Shown here piece by piece: positions 1 through 9,276 of a stretch of 64,000 bases of DNA (position 1 is the stretch's first letter; each line of letters opens with the position of its first letter). The position numbers and the translations under genes were made by a program. The stretch spans positions 332,048-396,047 of the forward strand of contig NZ_JABFAO010000001.1 of NCBI RefSeq assembly GCF_017168235.1, read 5' to 3'. The notes under the pieces are model-generated. The model had not been told where the DNA came from, ran no database searches, and worked only from the letters and a program-made list of their open reading frames with translations. The DNA comes from Rhodococcus sp. KRD197. GTDB taxonomy: Bacteria > Actinomycetota > Actinomycetes > Mycobacteriales > Mycobacteriaceae.

Positions 1-194
1 CGCCACGGTGCATTTTCGAGATCGGCAGTCGACGAGGCCACCTCGGCCTCCGTGTCCGCAGCTATCCCGCGTGCCCGAAGGATGCGTTGCAGAGTCGTGT
101 CGGACACTTCGTTCTCCGACTGGTCCCATCCCCGGTACGCCGTCGAGATACCGCATTTCCTGGCGAGCTCGCGCAACTGCGTCGTGTAGTCCAC
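1..194 (-). CDS. malQ: 4-alpha-glucanotransferase, N-terminal part (runs off the window)
   Basis: The minus strand reads from GTG at 194 to the window edge as a 64-residue N-terminus: VDYTTQLRELARKCGIS... then ...LQRILRARGIAADTEAEV and ...ENAPWR. This matches the N-terminal domain of actinobacterial MalQ (amylomaltase), which typically begins LxELAxxxGVxTxYxDWxG, followed by LxxVLxALGV and a PWR motif. MalQ disproportionates maltodextrins in the cytoplasm and works with glycogen and trehalose metabolism. No ATG lies in frame close upstream, so GTG at 194 is the best start. Only the N-terminus is present, so the family call rests on about 60 residues. Confidence 0.72.
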   Translation of the reverse strand, partial: MDYTTQLRELARKCGISTAYRGWDQSENEVSDTTLQRILRARGIAADTEAEVASSTADLENAPW

Positions 195-456
195 ACTGCG
201 ATCGTGCCAGCACTGATCGCTCTCGTCACCCGGTGCGGCCGGCGTGGATGGGGGCGCATGTGCGCCGAACCGAACCGCGAGCACGCGCGGGATTGAATTT
301 CGGTGCCCTGGGTACCCTGTTCGCGGTCGAGACGGGCTCGTCGTAGTAAGACATAAGCGCTATCAGCGGAAAATGGATCGGTATCAGCAACAAACGTAGT
401 AGTTCGGACAATAGTGACATGACCGAAGATCTCGAGACGACGGATAGGGAGCGCGA
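195..456. other. divergent intergenic region between malQ and rsbW
   Basis: These 262 bases separate the divergent malQ and rsbW starts and should carry both promoters. A purine-rich ribosome site (atagggagcg) precedes the rsbW ATG. I see no clear SigF-type promoter (GTTT-N15-GGGTA); an 8-bp palindrome GGGTACCC near 310 is the only notable motif. Overlapping short reading frames here look non-coding. Confidence 0.5.
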
Positions 457-879
457 ATGACTGGCGTTGGCAAGATCGAAGAGCTGGAACGAAATTCCGG
501 CGCACCGGTCGAGCTGCGCGTGATCGCGGACGCCGATCAGTTACCGGTGGTTCGCGCAGTTGCGGAGACTCTGGCCGTGCTGGGCGATTTCACCCTCGAC
601 GACATCGCGGATATCAAGCTGGCCGTGGACGAGGTGTGCTCCCAGCTCATCGCGGGTGCGGTTCCGAGTGCCGAGCTGACGTGCTCCTTCGTTGTCGGCG
701 AAAGCGGCATGCAGATCACGACGACCTCGGTTGTGCACGAGGGGCGCGTACCCAAGTCCGACAGCTTCGGATGGCATGTTCTGCAGACGCTCACCGATTC
801 CATCTCGCTGAGCGCGTCCTCGGTCCCGAACGGGTCGTCCGTGGCGGTGGACGTGGTCAAGCGGAGGAGCAACAACTAG
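457..879 (+). CDS. rsbW: anti-sigma F factor, RsbW/UsfX-like HATPase
   Basis: A 140-residue protein of the small GHKL ATPase anti-sigma family (RsbW/SpoIIAB; UsfX in mycobacteria). Such proteins bind and silence a partner SigB/SigF factor until an antagonist or stress releases it. The ATPase N-box is recognisable at residues 53-64 (IKLAVDEVCSQL). Where SpoIIAB and RsbW carry the Mg-coordinating Asn of ExxxN, this protein has Gln63 (E59-VCS-Q63), so kinase activity may be weak or absent. The C-terminal half has the GWHVLQTL stretch at the usual place of the ATP-lid. The stop overlaps the GTG start of sigF (TAGTG), so the pair is translationally coupled, as in mycobacterial usfX-sigF. Confidence 0.85.
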   Translation: MTGVGKIEELERNSGAPVELRVIADADQLPVVRAVAETLAVLGDFTLDDIADIKLAVDEVCSQLIAGAVPSAELTCSFVVGESGMQITTTSVVHEGRVPKSDSFGWHVLQTLTDSISLSASSVPNGSSVAVDVVKRRSNN

Positions 880-1664
880 TGCCCGTGCCGTACGAAAAAT
901 CGACGCGGCGTCAGTCGGACGATTACAGCGAAGTCGTACCCCTCATTCAGCAAATGCAGACACTGGACGCGGACTCACCGGAGCGCCAGGTCCTACGAGA
1001 TCGCATCATCACGCGCTGTCTGCCTCTCGCCGAACACATCGCGCGTCGCTTCGGCGGACGCGGCGAAGCACACGAGGATCTCCTCCAGGTGGCACGGCTC
1101 GGTCTGGTCAACGCCGTCGACCGTTTCGACATCGAGCGCGGCTCCGACTTCGTCTCGTTCGCCGTTCCCACCATCATGGGCGAGGCACGTCGTTACTTCC
1201 GTGACGCGGGCTGGTCGGTACGGGTGCCGCGAAGGATGAAGGAGCTCAACTCCTTGATCTCGGGGGCGGTGGGGACGCTGTCGCAGAAGTTGGGGCGGGC
1301 ACCCACCGCGAGTGAAATCGCTGCCGAACTGGGCATCGACGTCAAAGAGGCCTCGCAGGCCCTGCTCGCGCGCAGTGCCTATCAGACGGTGTCGGTGGAT
1401 TCTGTCGTCAGCGACGACCGGCTGCCGCTGATGGACACGTTGGGCGCGAACGATCCTGAACTCGAAAAGATGGAGAGTTTTCTCACGGTCCGACCCGCTC
1501 TGGAGAAGTTGCCCGAGCGTGAGCGTCAAATCGTGATCCTGCGCTTCTTCGGATCGATGACGCAGACCCAGATCGCAGACAGGATGGGCATCTCGCAGAT
1601 GCACGTGTCCAGAATTCTCTCCCGCACGCTCATTCAATTGCGGGAAGAACTCGGACAGGGCTGA
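879..1664 (+). CDS. sigF: RNA polymerase sigma factor SigF (SigB/SigF/SigG family)
   Basis: A 261-residue sigma-70-family factor of the alternative stress group. Region 2 is ITRCLPLAEHIARRF...HEDLLQVARLGLVNAVDRFD...FVSFAVPTIMGEARRYFRD, with the region 2.4 residues SVRVPRRM. Region 3 follows (KLGRAPTASEIAAELG). Region 4 is LPERERQIVILRFFGSMTQTQIADRMGISQMHVSRILSR, which contains the helix-turn-helix. The start was set at the GTG overlapping the rsbW stop; the frame stays open much further upstream but that part lies inside rsbW. The product directs transcription of stress and stationary-phase genes and is presumably held by the adjacent RsbW. Confidence 0.93.
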   Translation: MPVPYEKSTRRQSDDYSEVVPLIQQMQTLDADSPERQVLRDRIITRCLPLAEHIARRFGGRGEAHEDLLQVARLGLVNAVDRFDIERGSDFVSFAVPTIMGEARRYFRDAGWSVRVPRRMKELNSLISGAVGTLSQKLGRAPTASEIAAELGIDVKEASQALLARSAYQTVSVDSVVSDDRLPLMDTLGANDPELEKMESFLTVRPALEKLPERERQIVILRFFGSMTQTQIADRMGISQMHVSRILSRTLIQLREELGQG

Positions 1665-1677
1665 GCGGCGCCGGCCC

Positions 1678-3753
1678 GTGTCGCAAGTAGCATCGGCTGA
1701 CCCCGATGAACGAGATCTCCCAGGAGCGCCGCCAGTGCCGACTATGCCGCCAGTGCCGACCACGATCTTCGACGACCTCGACGACTACGTGGCCGCGCCG
1801 CGGGTGACCGATCTCGCTGTCGCTCCGAACGGGTCCCGTGCGATCGTTGCGCTCTCGCAGCTGGCCTCGGACAAGACCAGCTACGTCAGTGCACTGTGGG
1901 ATATCGACGTTGCGGGAACGCGTCCGGCTCAGCGTTTGACCTGGAGCGATGACGCGGCAACGGGGCCGGCTGTCACCGCCACAGGTGATCTGCTCTTCCT
2001 GCGGCGGAAGTCCTCGGACGACGAGGCGTTGTCGGTCTGGACTCTGCCCGGCAGCGGCGGCGAGGCGCACGTGCTCGCCACTCGCGGCGCGTCCTGCACC
2101 GGGATTCGAGCCGCCCTGTCCGCGGACTCGTTCGTTCTCGCATCCGATGTCCATCCGTCGGCAGACACCGAGGCCGAGGACGACCGAATTCGACTGTTGC
2201 GCAACGAACGTAAGGTCGGCGCGATCCTGCATACCGGCTATCCGATTCGGCACTGGGATCACGATCTCGGACCGGCGACCCCGCACCTGTTCACCGGCCG
2301 GACCTCCCACGAGGCAGCCGACCCGCAGTTGCGGCGGATCACCGCCAGAGCTGAATCAGCCCTGCACGAGGCGTCGTACGCGCTCTCCGCGGACGGGTCG
2401 TTCGTCGTGACGACTTGGACCGTGCCCGGCGTACTCGCGGCCTCGAGAACGGTGCTGGTGCGCATCGATATCGCCTCCTCGACTTCCACGATCCTGGTCG
2501 ACGACGATGCGGCAGATCTCGGCTCGCCGGCCATCTCGCCCGACGGCACCCACGTCGCGTTCCTCCGCGAATCACTGTCCACTCCCGAGGACGCACCTCG
2601 AACGACGTTGCAGCTGTACTCCTTCGGCGACGGCACCGTCACGGATGCGGCTCCCGGATGGGACCTGTGGCCGGCCGCTCCCACGTTCTCCGCCGACGGA
2701 CGCGGTGTCCTCGTCGTGGCAGACGAGAACGGACGGGCGCCGATCTTCGAGGTTCGCGACGGCACGGCAAGACGAATCACACACACCGACTCGGCCTACA
2801 GCCACGTCCACGCGACCAGCGACGGCTCCATCTTCGCGCTCGAGGCGTCGTACTTGCAGCCGCCGCACCCCGTGCGTATCGACGCCGCTACCGGAGCGGT
2901 GACCTCGCTGCCTCTCGGCGAGGATGCGCCCCAACTTCCGGGCGTCCTCACCGAGATCGACACGACCGCCGCGGACGGTCGAGGTGTGCGCGCCTGGGTG
3001 GCCCAGCCGTCCGAGGCCTCGGAATCGGCGCGGGTACCGCTGGTGCTCTGGGTGCACGGTGGCCCGCTGGCCTCGTGGAATACCTGGTCTTGGCGCTGGA
3101 ACCCGTGGCTACTGGTGGCCAAAGGGTACGCGGTTCTGCTGCCGGATCCGGCACTGTCCACCGGCTACGGCCAGGACTTCGTGCAGCGAGGGTGGGGGAG
3201 GTGGGGCAAGGAACCGTTCACCGATCTGATGGCCATCACCGACGCCGCGTGCGCGCTGCCCCAGATCGACGAGTCGCGGACCGCCGCAATGGGCGGCTCG
3301 TTCGGCGGATACATGGCCAACTGGATCGCCGGGCACACCGACCGATTCGACGCCATCGTCAGCCACGCCGGTTTGTGGGCGCTCGATCAGTTCGGCCCGA
3401 CCACCGACGTCGCCTACTACTGGCAGCGGGAGATGTCACCGGAGATGGCCGTGGAGAACTCGCCGCATCTCTTCGTGGCCGATATCTCCACTCCCATGCT
3501 CGTCATTCACGGTGACAAGGACTATCGAGTCCCCGTCGGCGAGGGTGTGCGACTGTGGTTCGAGCTGCTCAGCGAGTCGGGACTGCCCGCCGACGACGAG
3601 GGCAAGACCGATCATCGGTTCCTTCTTTTCCCCTCGGAGAACCACTGGGTGCTGGCGCCCGAGCACGCGAAAATCTGGTATCAGGTCGTCTTCGCGTTCC
3701 TCTCCGAACACGTTCTCGGTGAGACGGTCGCCCTACCGGAGACGCTCGGCTGA
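1678..3753 (+). CDS. S9 family prolyl oligopeptidase / acylaminoacyl peptidase-like
   Basis: A 691-residue protein with an N-terminal seven-bladed propeller part (repeated SPDGTHVAF- and SADGRGVLV-like blades) and a C-terminal alpha/beta hydrolase domain. The catalytic triad is visible: Ser in GGSFGGYMAN (about residue 541), Asp in GDKDYRVP (about 612) and His in SENHWVL (about 656). The oxyanion region is LWVHGGP. Family members cleave short peptides in the cytoplasm. The start is uncertain: GTG at 1678 is the longest reading, GTG at 1735 has a GGAG-like site, and ATG at 1744 is also possible. The gene begins 13 bases after sigF and may be cotranscribed with it. Confidence 0.88.
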   Translation: MSQVASADPDERDLPGAPPVPTMPPVPTTIFDDLDDYVAAPRVTDLAVAPNGSRAIVALSQLASDKTSYVSALWDIDVAGTRPAQRLTWSDDAATGPAVTATGDLLFLRRKSSDDEALSVWTLPGSGGEAHVLATRGASCTGIRAALSADSFVLASDVHPSADTEAEDDRIRLLRNERKVGAILHTGYPIRHWDHDLGPATPHLFTGRTSHEAADPQLRRITARAESALHEASYALSADGSFVVTTWTVPGVLAASRTVLVRIDIASSTSTILVDDDAADLGSPAISPDGTHVAFLRESLSTPEDAPRTTLQLYSFGDGTVTDAAPGWDLWPAAPTFSADGRGVLVVADENGRAPIFEVRDGTARRITHTDSAYSHVHATSDGSIFALEASYLQPPHPVRIDAATGAVTSLPLGEDAPQLPGVLTEIDTTAADGRGVRAWVAQPSEASESARVPLVLWVHGGPLASWNTWSWRWNPWLLVAKGYAVLLPDPALSTGYGQDFVQRGWGRWGKEPFTDLMAITDAACALPQIDESRTAAMGGSFGGYMANWIAGHTDRFDAIVSHAGLWALDQFGPTTDVAYYWQREMSPEMAVENSPHLFVADISTPMLVIHGDKDYRVPVGEGVRLWFELLSESGLPADDEGKTDHRFLLFPSENHWVLAPEHAKIWYQVVFAFLSEHVLGETVALPETLG

Positions 3754-3797
3754 CGAGGCACCGAAAAGGGCGTGTCGGAGCGCTCGTACCGGACCAC

Positions 3798-3803
3798 TAG
3801 AAT
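3798..3803 (+). promoter_or_regulatory. -10 element of a leaderless valS promoter
   Basis: TAGAAT stands six bases before the valS GTG. A transcript starting about seven bases below it would begin at or next to the start codon, and no ribosome site is present. No convincing -35 is visible, which is common for actinobacterial promoters. Confidence 0.5.
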
Positions 3804-3809
3804 CGACCG

Positions 3810-6482
3810 GTGACCAGTTCAGCGCCGAAGACCCCAGACACCCCCGCCGATGCATTGCCGAAAAGCTGGGATCCCAGCGCGGTAGAGGCAGATCTGTATC
3901 AGGGCTGGGTGGACGCCGGTTACTTCGAGGCCGACCCGAAATCCGACAAGCCCGCGTACTCGATCGTGCTGCCCCCACCGAACGTGACCGGCAGCCTGCA
4001 TATGGGGCATGCGCTCGACCACACCCTGATGGACGCGTTGAGTCGCCGCAAGCGGATGCTCGGATTCGAGGTGCTGTGGCTTCCGGGAATGGATCACGCC
4101 GGGATCGCGACGCAAACCCTGGTCGAGAAGAAGCTCGCCGGCGAGGGCAAGACGAAGGAAGACTTCGGTCGCGAGAAGTTCATCGAGAAAGTCTGGGACT
4201 GGAAACGTGAATCCGGTGGCACCATCGGTGATCAGATGCGTCGGATCGGCGACGGTGTGGACTGGAGTCGCGAGCGCTTCACCATGGACGACGGACTCTC
4301 GCGTGCCGTGCAGACCATCTTCAAGCGGATGTACGACGACGGCCTGATCTACCGGGCCGAGCGTCTGGTGAACTGGTCTCCGGTTCTGCAGACTGCGATC
4401 TCGGACATCGAAGTCAAGTTCGAGGACGTCGAGGGCGAGCTCGTTTCGTTGCGGTACGGATCGCTGAACGACGATGAGCCGCATCTTGTCGTGGCCACCA
4501 CCCGGGTGGAGACGATGCTCGGTGACACCGCTGTAGCGGTCCACCCCGACGACGAGCGCTACCGCCATCTCGTCGGAACCACACTCGAACTGCCGTTGAC
4601 CGGCAGAACAATCCCGATCATCGCCGACGAGTACGTCGATCCCGAGTTCGGTACGGGCGCAGTCAAGATCACGCCCGCGCACGACCCCAACGACTTCGAG
4701 ATGGGGCTTCGGCACAACCTTCCGATGCCCACCATCATGGACAAGGCGGGCCGAATCACCGGCACGGGAACCGAATTCGATGGTCTCGACCGTTTCGAAG
4801 CCCGCGTGAAGGTCCGTGAAGCCTTGGCTGCTCAGGGCCGCGTCGTCGCGGAGAAGCGTCCGTATTTACACAGCGTCGGGCATTCCGAGCGCAGCGGCGA
4901 GTCCATCGAACCGCGGTTGTCGCTGCAATGGTGGGTCAAGGTCGACGGTTTGTCGAAGGCGGCAGGCGACGCGGTGCGGGGTGGCGACACGGTCATTCAT
5001 CCCACGTCCCAGGAACCACGATGGTTCGCCTGGATCGACAACATGCACGACTGGTGCATTTCCCGTCAGCTGTGGTGGGGCCATCGGATACCGATCTGGT
5101 ACGGCCCCGACGGCGAGACGATGTGTCTCGGCCCCGACGAGAGCGCCCCCGAGGGTTGGGAGCAGGATCCGGATGTTCTCGACACCTGGTTCTCCTCGGG
5201 TCTCTGGCCGTTCTCGACGATGGGTTGGCCGGACGCGACCGAAGACCTGGCCAAGTTCTATCCGACGAGCGTGCTCGTCACCGGCTACGACATCCTGTTC
5301 TTCTGGGTCGCTCGGATGATGATGTTCGGCACCTACGTCTCGTCGGACGCCTCGGTGGCAGCTGGTGAGAACGGTGGGAAGGTGCCCTTTCAGGACATCT
5401 TCCTGCACGGCCTCGTCCGCGACCAGTTCGGCAAGAAGATGTCGAAGTCACGTGGAAACGGGATCGACCCGCTGGACTGGGTCGACCGTTTCGGTGCGGA
5501 TGCGCTGCGGTTCACCTTGGCGCGCGGCGCGAATCCGGGCGCCGACCTGTCGGTGGGCGAGGACCATGCGCAGTCGTCCCGCAACTTCGCGAACAAGCTG
5601 TTCAACGCCACCAAGTTCGCTCTGATGAATGGTGCTGCGCCCGCTGAACTTCCGGCGCGCGCAGAACTCACCGACGCCGACCGGTGGATCCTCGATCGCC
5701 TCGATCGTGTTCGGGGAGAGGTGGACTCGGCGTTCGAGCGTTACGAGTTCAGCAAGGCCTGCGAGACGCTGTATCACTTCGCGTGGGACGAGGTGTGCGA
5801 CTGGTATCTCGAAATCGCCAAGGTGCAGTTCTCGGACGAGGCGCAGGCGGCGTCCACACGCGGTGTGCTGGGCAACGTGCTCGATGCTCTTCTTCGGCTG
5901 CTGCACCCGGTCGTCCCGTTCGTCACCGAGACGCTGTGGAAGGTGCTCACCGGCAACGAGTCCGTCGTCGTCGCGGCGTGGCCACAGGCCTCGGGTGAGG
6001 AGCCGGATCCCATTGCCACGCAACGAATCGTCGACATGCAGAAGCTCGTCACCGAGGTCCGGCGCTTCCGTAGCGACCAGGGGCTCAAGCCGTCGCAGAA
6101 GGTCGCAGCCAAGATCGTCGGCATCGATGAAGCGGACCTGCTCACGCAGGTGCCGGTGATCCGATCGCTCGCGCGTCTGACCGACCCGGAGGGCGAGTTC
6201 GACGCGACGGCCTCGGTCGAGGTGCGGCTGTCGGGAGCGACGGTGACCGTCGAACTCGATACGTCCGGCACGGTCGATCTCGTCGCCGAACGCGCTCGGT
6301 TGGTGAAGGATCTGGCGGCCGCGGAGAAGGAGCTGTCCCAGACCACCGGGAAGTTGAGCAACGAGGCTTTCATTGCGAAGGCCCCGGACGCTGTTGTCGA
6401 CAAGATTCGGACGCGTCAGCAGATCGCGATCGAGGAGATTGCTCGCATCAAGGCTCGGCTCGAAACGATGGGTGAGCAGTGA
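3810..6482 (+). CDS. valS: valine-tRNA ligase
   Basis: An 890-residue class I aminoacyl-tRNA synthetase that charges tRNA(Val) in the cytoplasm. The HIGH motif appears as HMGH at residues 64-67 within [17 protein letters not shown]. The KMSKS loop is [13 protein letters not shown] at about residue 544. The editing (CP1) domain sits between them ([21 protein letters not shown]). The anticodon-binding domain and a C-terminal coiled-coil arm ([19 protein letters not shown]) follow, as in bacterial ValS. Length is normal. The stop overlaps the GTG of folC, so the two are coupled. Confidence 0.98.
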   Translation: MTSSAPKTPDTPADALPKSWDPSAVEADLYQGWVDAGYFEADPKSDKPAYSIVLPPPNVTGSLHMGHALDHTLMDALSRRKRMLGFEVLWLPGMDHAGIATQTLVEKKLAGEGKTKEDFGREKFIEKVWDWKRESGGTIGDQMRRIGDGVDWSRERFTMDDGLSRAVQTIFKRMYDDGLIYRAERLVNWSPVLQTAISDIEVKFEDVEGELVSLRYGSLNDDEPHLVVATTRVETMLGDTAVAVHPDDERYRHLVGTTLELPLTGRTIPIIADEYVDPEFGTGAVKITPAHDPNDFEMGLRHNLPMPTIMDKAGRITGTGTEFDGLDRFEARVKVREALAAQGRVVAEKRPYLHSVGHSERSGESIEPRLSLQWWVKVDGLSKAAGDAVRGGDTVIHPTSQEPRWFAWIDNMHDWCISRQLWWGHRIPIWYGPDGETMCLGPDESAPEGWEQDPDVLDTWFSSGLWPFSTMGWPDATEDLAKFYPTSVLVTGYDILFFWVARMMMFGTYVSSDASVAAGENGGKVPFQDIFLHGLVRDQFGKKMSKSRGNGIDPLDWVDRFGADALRFTLARGANPGADLSVGEDHAQSSRNFANKLFNATKFALMNGAAPAELPARAELTDADRWILDRLDRVRGEVDSAFERYEFSKACETLYHFAWDEVCDWYLEIAKVQFSDEAQAASTRGVLGNVLDALLRLLHPVVPFVTETLWKVLTGNESVVVAAWPQASGEEPDPIATQRIVDMQKLVTEVRRFRSDQGLKPSQKVAAKIVGIDEADLLTQVPVIRSLARLTDPEGEFDATASVEVRLSGATVTVELDTSGTVDLVAERARLVKDLAAAEKELSQTTGKLSNEAFIAKAPDAVVDKIRTRQQIAIEEIARIKARLETMGEQ

Positions 6483-7876
6483 GCGACCCGGTCGATCTGG
6501 CCGAACTGGCGCTCGTGGAAGCCGAGCTCGACAAACGGTGGCCGGAAACGAAGCTCGAACCGAGCACCGCCCGCATCGCCGCTCTGATGGATCTGCTCGG
6601 GTCCCCGGAAAAGGCGTATCCGTCGATTCACGTGGCCGGCACCAACGGCAAGACGTCGGTGACCCGCATGATCGATGCACTGCTGACGCACTTCCATCGC
6701 CGGACAGGTCGCACCACCAGTCCGCACCTGCAGATGGCCACCGAGCGCATCGCCATCGACGGTGCGCCGATCACACCGCGGCTCTACGTGGACACCTACA
6801 ACGAGATTGCCCCGTTCATCGAGATGGTCGACGCACAGTCCGAGGCTTCCGGCGGGCCGAGGATGAGCAAGTTCGAGGTCACGACCGCGATGGCATTCGC
6901 GGCGTTCGCCGAGGCCCCCGTCGAAGTTGCCGTCGTCGAGGTCGGGTTGGGTGGGCGCTGGGACGCGACCAACATCATCTACGGCGAGGTCGCGGTGGTG
7001 ACACCGATCGACGTCGATCACGTGGAGTTCCTCGGTACGGATCTCGCGGGTATCGCCGCAGAGAAGTCCGGGATCATCAAGAAGGCTCCGGAGATGCTGG
7101 TGCCGCGTGACACGGTTGCGATCATCGCCGAACAGAAGCCGGAGGTGGCGGACGTTCTGTTGCGCGCAGCGGTGGAGGCCGATGCCGCTGTTGCACGCCA
7201 GGGTTCGGAATTCCGCGTTCTCGCGCGCCGGATCGCCGTGGGTGGCCAACAGATCGAGCTGCAAGGCCTCGGCGGGGTCTACACCGACATCTTTCTCCCG
7301 CTGCACGGCGAGCATCAAGCGCACAACGCATCGCTCGCGCTCGCGGCGGTGGAAGCGTTCTTCGGGGCGGGAGCCGACCGCCAGCTCGATGTCGACATCG
7401 TTCGCGCCGCATTCGCTTCCATCGTCAACCCCGGACGCCTCGAACGGGTCCGGAGTGCCCCCACCGTGTTCCTTGATGCGGCACACAACCCCCATGGCGT
7501 GAAAGCACTGGCAGCGACGCTGGCCGACGAGTTCGATTTCCGAAAACTGGTGGGTGTCGTCAGCGTCATGGGTGACAAGGACGTCGATGCCATGCTCACG
7601 GCCCTCGAGCCGGTGTTCGACGAGATCGTGGTCACCCACAACGGGTCACCGCGCGCAATGGACGTCGATGAGTTGGCCAATCTGGCCGTCGCGAAGTTCG
7701 GCGACGAACGTGTCGTCGTCGCACCTACCCTGCCGGACGCCCTCGAAACCGCCATCGGTCTGGCCGAGGAGGTCGCCGACCCAGGTGAGGCCGTCTCCGG
7801 TGCCGGCGTCATCGTCACCGGCTCGGTCGTGACTGCAGGCGCCGCCAGAACGATGTTCGGAAAGGAACCCGCATGA
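6479..7876 (+). CDS. folC: bifunctional folylpolyglutamate synthase / dihydrofolate synthase
   Basis: A 465-residue Mur-ligase-fold protein that adds glutamate to dihydropteroate and folates using ATP. The P-loop [16 protein letters not shown] is at about residues 51-66, followed by [18 protein letters not shown]. The central-domain motif [13 protein letters not shown] and the C-terminal-domain motif [14 protein letters not shown] are both typical of FolC. The GTG start overlaps the valS stop, and the stop overlaps the next gene (ATGA). The valS-folC-DUF4233-ndk order is that of M. tuberculosis. Confidence 0.96.
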   Translation: MSDPVDLAELALVEAELDKRWPETKLEPSTARIAALMDLLGSPEKAYPSIHVAGTNGKTSVTRMIDALLTHFHRRTGRTTSPHLQMATERIAIDGAPITPRLYVDTYNEIAPFIEMVDAQSEASGGPRMSKFEVTTAMAFAAFAEAPVEVAVVEVGLGGRWDATNIIYGEVAVVTPIDVDHVEFLGTDLAGIAAEKSGIIKKAPEMLVPRDTVAIIAEQKPEVADVLLRAAVEADAAVARQGSEFRVLARRIAVGGQQIELQGLGGVYTDIFLPLHGEHQAHNASLALAAVEAFFGAGADRQLDVDIVRAAFASIVNPGRLERVRSAPTVFLDAAHNPHGVKALAATLADEFDFRKLVGVVSVMGDKDVDAMLTALEPVFDEIVVTHNGSPRAMDVDELANLAVAKFGDERVVVAPTLPDALETAIGLAEEVADPGEAVSGAGVIVTGSVVTAGAARTMFGKEPA

Positions 7877-8292
7877 GCGAGGAAGACCAGGATCGCGCGC
7901 GCCCCGATCGGCAGCGCTTCAGACCGCCGACCACAGACCCGTGGAAAGGGTTCCGCGGCGTGGTCGCGGGCACACTGGTCCTCGAGGCGATCGTGGTGTT
8001 GCTGGCACTGCCGGTGGTGGCGAAGGTAGGTGGCGGACTCGGCTGGTTCTCCACCATCTATATCGTCGGTGTCGCCGTCGCTCTCATCGTCGCTGCGGGA
8101 ATGCAGGGCCGGCCGTCGGCAATGCAGATCAACATCGCCCTCCAGGTGTTCGTGCTGCTGGGCGTATTCCTGCACATCTCGATCGGCATAGTGGGGCTGA
8201 TCTTCGGCTGCGTCTGGGCCTACCTCCTCTACCTGCGTAGAGACATCACCAGGCGCATCGAGAAGGGGATGCTGTACGGCCAGCGGGACTGA
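7873..8292 (+). CDS. DUF4233 domain-containing membrane protein
   Basis: A 139-residue protein with four predicted membrane helices (VVAGTLVLEAIVVLLALPVV, WFSTIYIVGVAVALIVAAGM, INIALQVFVLLGVFLHISI, IVGLIFGCVWAYLLYL). Both ends are charged and cytosolic. It corresponds to the conserved actinobacterial DUF4233 family that follows folC (position of Rv2446c in M. tuberculosis). Function is unknown. The start codon overlaps the folC stop in ATGA, so it is very likely in the same operon. Confidence 0.88.
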   Translation: MSEEDQDRARPDRQRFRPPTTDPWKGFRGVVAGTLVLEAIVVLLALPVVAKVGGGLGWFSTIYIVGVAVALIVAAGMQGRPSAMQINIALQVFVLLGVFLHISIGIVGLIFGCVWAYLLYLRRDITRRIEKGMLYGQRD

Positions 8293-8347
8293 CCGGCTCT
8301 ATCCCTGACCGTCGCATCACCTCGGCCGTCCACTACTGTCAGTGGTC

Positions 8348-8761
8348 GTGACTGAGCGCACCCTTGTACTTATCAAGCCAGACGGAGTAGCCCGCCGATT
8401 CGTGGGGGAGATTCTCGGCCGCGTCGAGAAGAAGGGACTCAGCATCGTTGCACTCGAGCTGAAGTCCGTTCCCCTCGACTTGGCCAGCGCCCACTATGCC
8501 GAGCACGAGGGAAAGCCGTTCTTTCCCGACCTGCTCGAATTCATCACCTCGGGGCCTGTTGTCGCGGCCGTCCTCGAAGGCCCGCGTGCCATCGCTGCGT
8601 TCCGTCAGATCGCAGGCGGCACCGACCCCGTCGCGAAGGCTGTTCCCGGCACCATTCGAGCTGATCTGGCCCTCGACGGGCAACAGAATCTCGTGCATGG
8701 ATCCGATTCGGTCGAATCGGCCGATCGCGAGATCGCACTGTGGTTCCCGGCCCTTTCCTGA
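8348..8761 (+). CDS. ndk: nucleoside diphosphate kinase
   Basis: A 137-residue NDP kinase that transfers phosphate from NTPs to NDPs through a phosphohistidine. The N-terminus [13 protein letters not shown] and the active-site segment [12 protein letters not shown] (catalytic His) are diagnostic. The start was set at GTG 8348 because homologs begin (M/V)[13 protein letters not shown]; a GTG two codons upstream is possible. TACTGT at 8334-8339, eight bases before the GTG, could be a -10 element of a leaderless transcript. Confidence 0.97.
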   Translation: MTERTLVLIKPDGVARRFVGEILGRVEKKGLSIVALELKSVPLDLASAHYAEHEGKPFFPDLLEFITSGPVVAAVLEGPRAIAAFRQIAGGTDPVAKAVPGTIRADLALDGQQNLVHGSDSVESADREIALWFPALS

Positions 8762-8800
8762 CCTAGCTGCATAGTCCGCCCGGACGACGTTTTCCTCCCG

Positions 8801-8843
8801 CCCGCCACGCCGCCGATGATGCGTTCTTGTGCGGTGTGGCGGG
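8801..8843 (+). terminator. possible terminator after ndk
   Basis: A 12-base arm (cccgccacgccg, 8801-8812) pairs with cggtgtggcggg (8832-8843), with one G-U pair and a 19-base loop. It sits 40 bases after the ndk stop. There is no strong T-run, so intrinsic termination may be weak. Confidence 0.4.
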
Positions 8844-9276
8844 TTCGCTTCCCCCGGTATGGGATACTCGGAACGGTTGCTTTCACAGTTCGAGTTCCAC
8901 CGACGACAAGTTTGCAGTACCTCACGACCCGCAGCACGCGAAGGACGTCACCGTGATGTTCTTCGTGAAGTGTCTTTCGTGAAGGCGACCGGATGACAAC
9001 CGCGGTTCGATGCCCGTCATCGCTCCCGACGGTGTGGGATCCACTTTCACACCGACGGCTTGCTTGATGATCAGGCGCTCGGACTCGGCAACACCAAAGC
9101 CATCCAGCCAGGCTTTGCGCTCGGAGCGCCGACCACGTGGTGGGCAGTGCACCGAATGCAGAGCAAGACCCGATCAACTGACGTCACACCGGCGTCAGCA
9201 CACAAGGATTGCCCTCGCGTGGCCGCGTCACACCAGTTCGACGGGTGGACGCGCCCGGGGGCCCGAGGAGACATAC
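8844..9276 (+). promoter_or_regulatory. long upstream region of rne
   Basis: About 430 bases without a plausible gene lie between the ndk terminator and rne. The rne frame is open upstream to 9010, but that part is not protein-like and lacks a ribosome site. RNase E mRNAs in other bacteria have long 5' regions used for autoregulation, which is a reasonable inference here. A partial direct repeat (cttcgtgaag / tttcgtgaag) lies near 8961-8983. GAGGAG at 9265-9270 is the rne ribosome site. Confidence 0.4.

Noticed and set aside
636-878. N-terminal extension of sigF inside rsbW
   Set aside because: Open frame only; the rsbW frame is clearly the coding one and sigF homologs start near the GTG at 879.
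9010-9276. N-terminal extension of RNase E
   Set aside because: Not protein-like, no ribosome site; GAGGAG supports GTG 9277.
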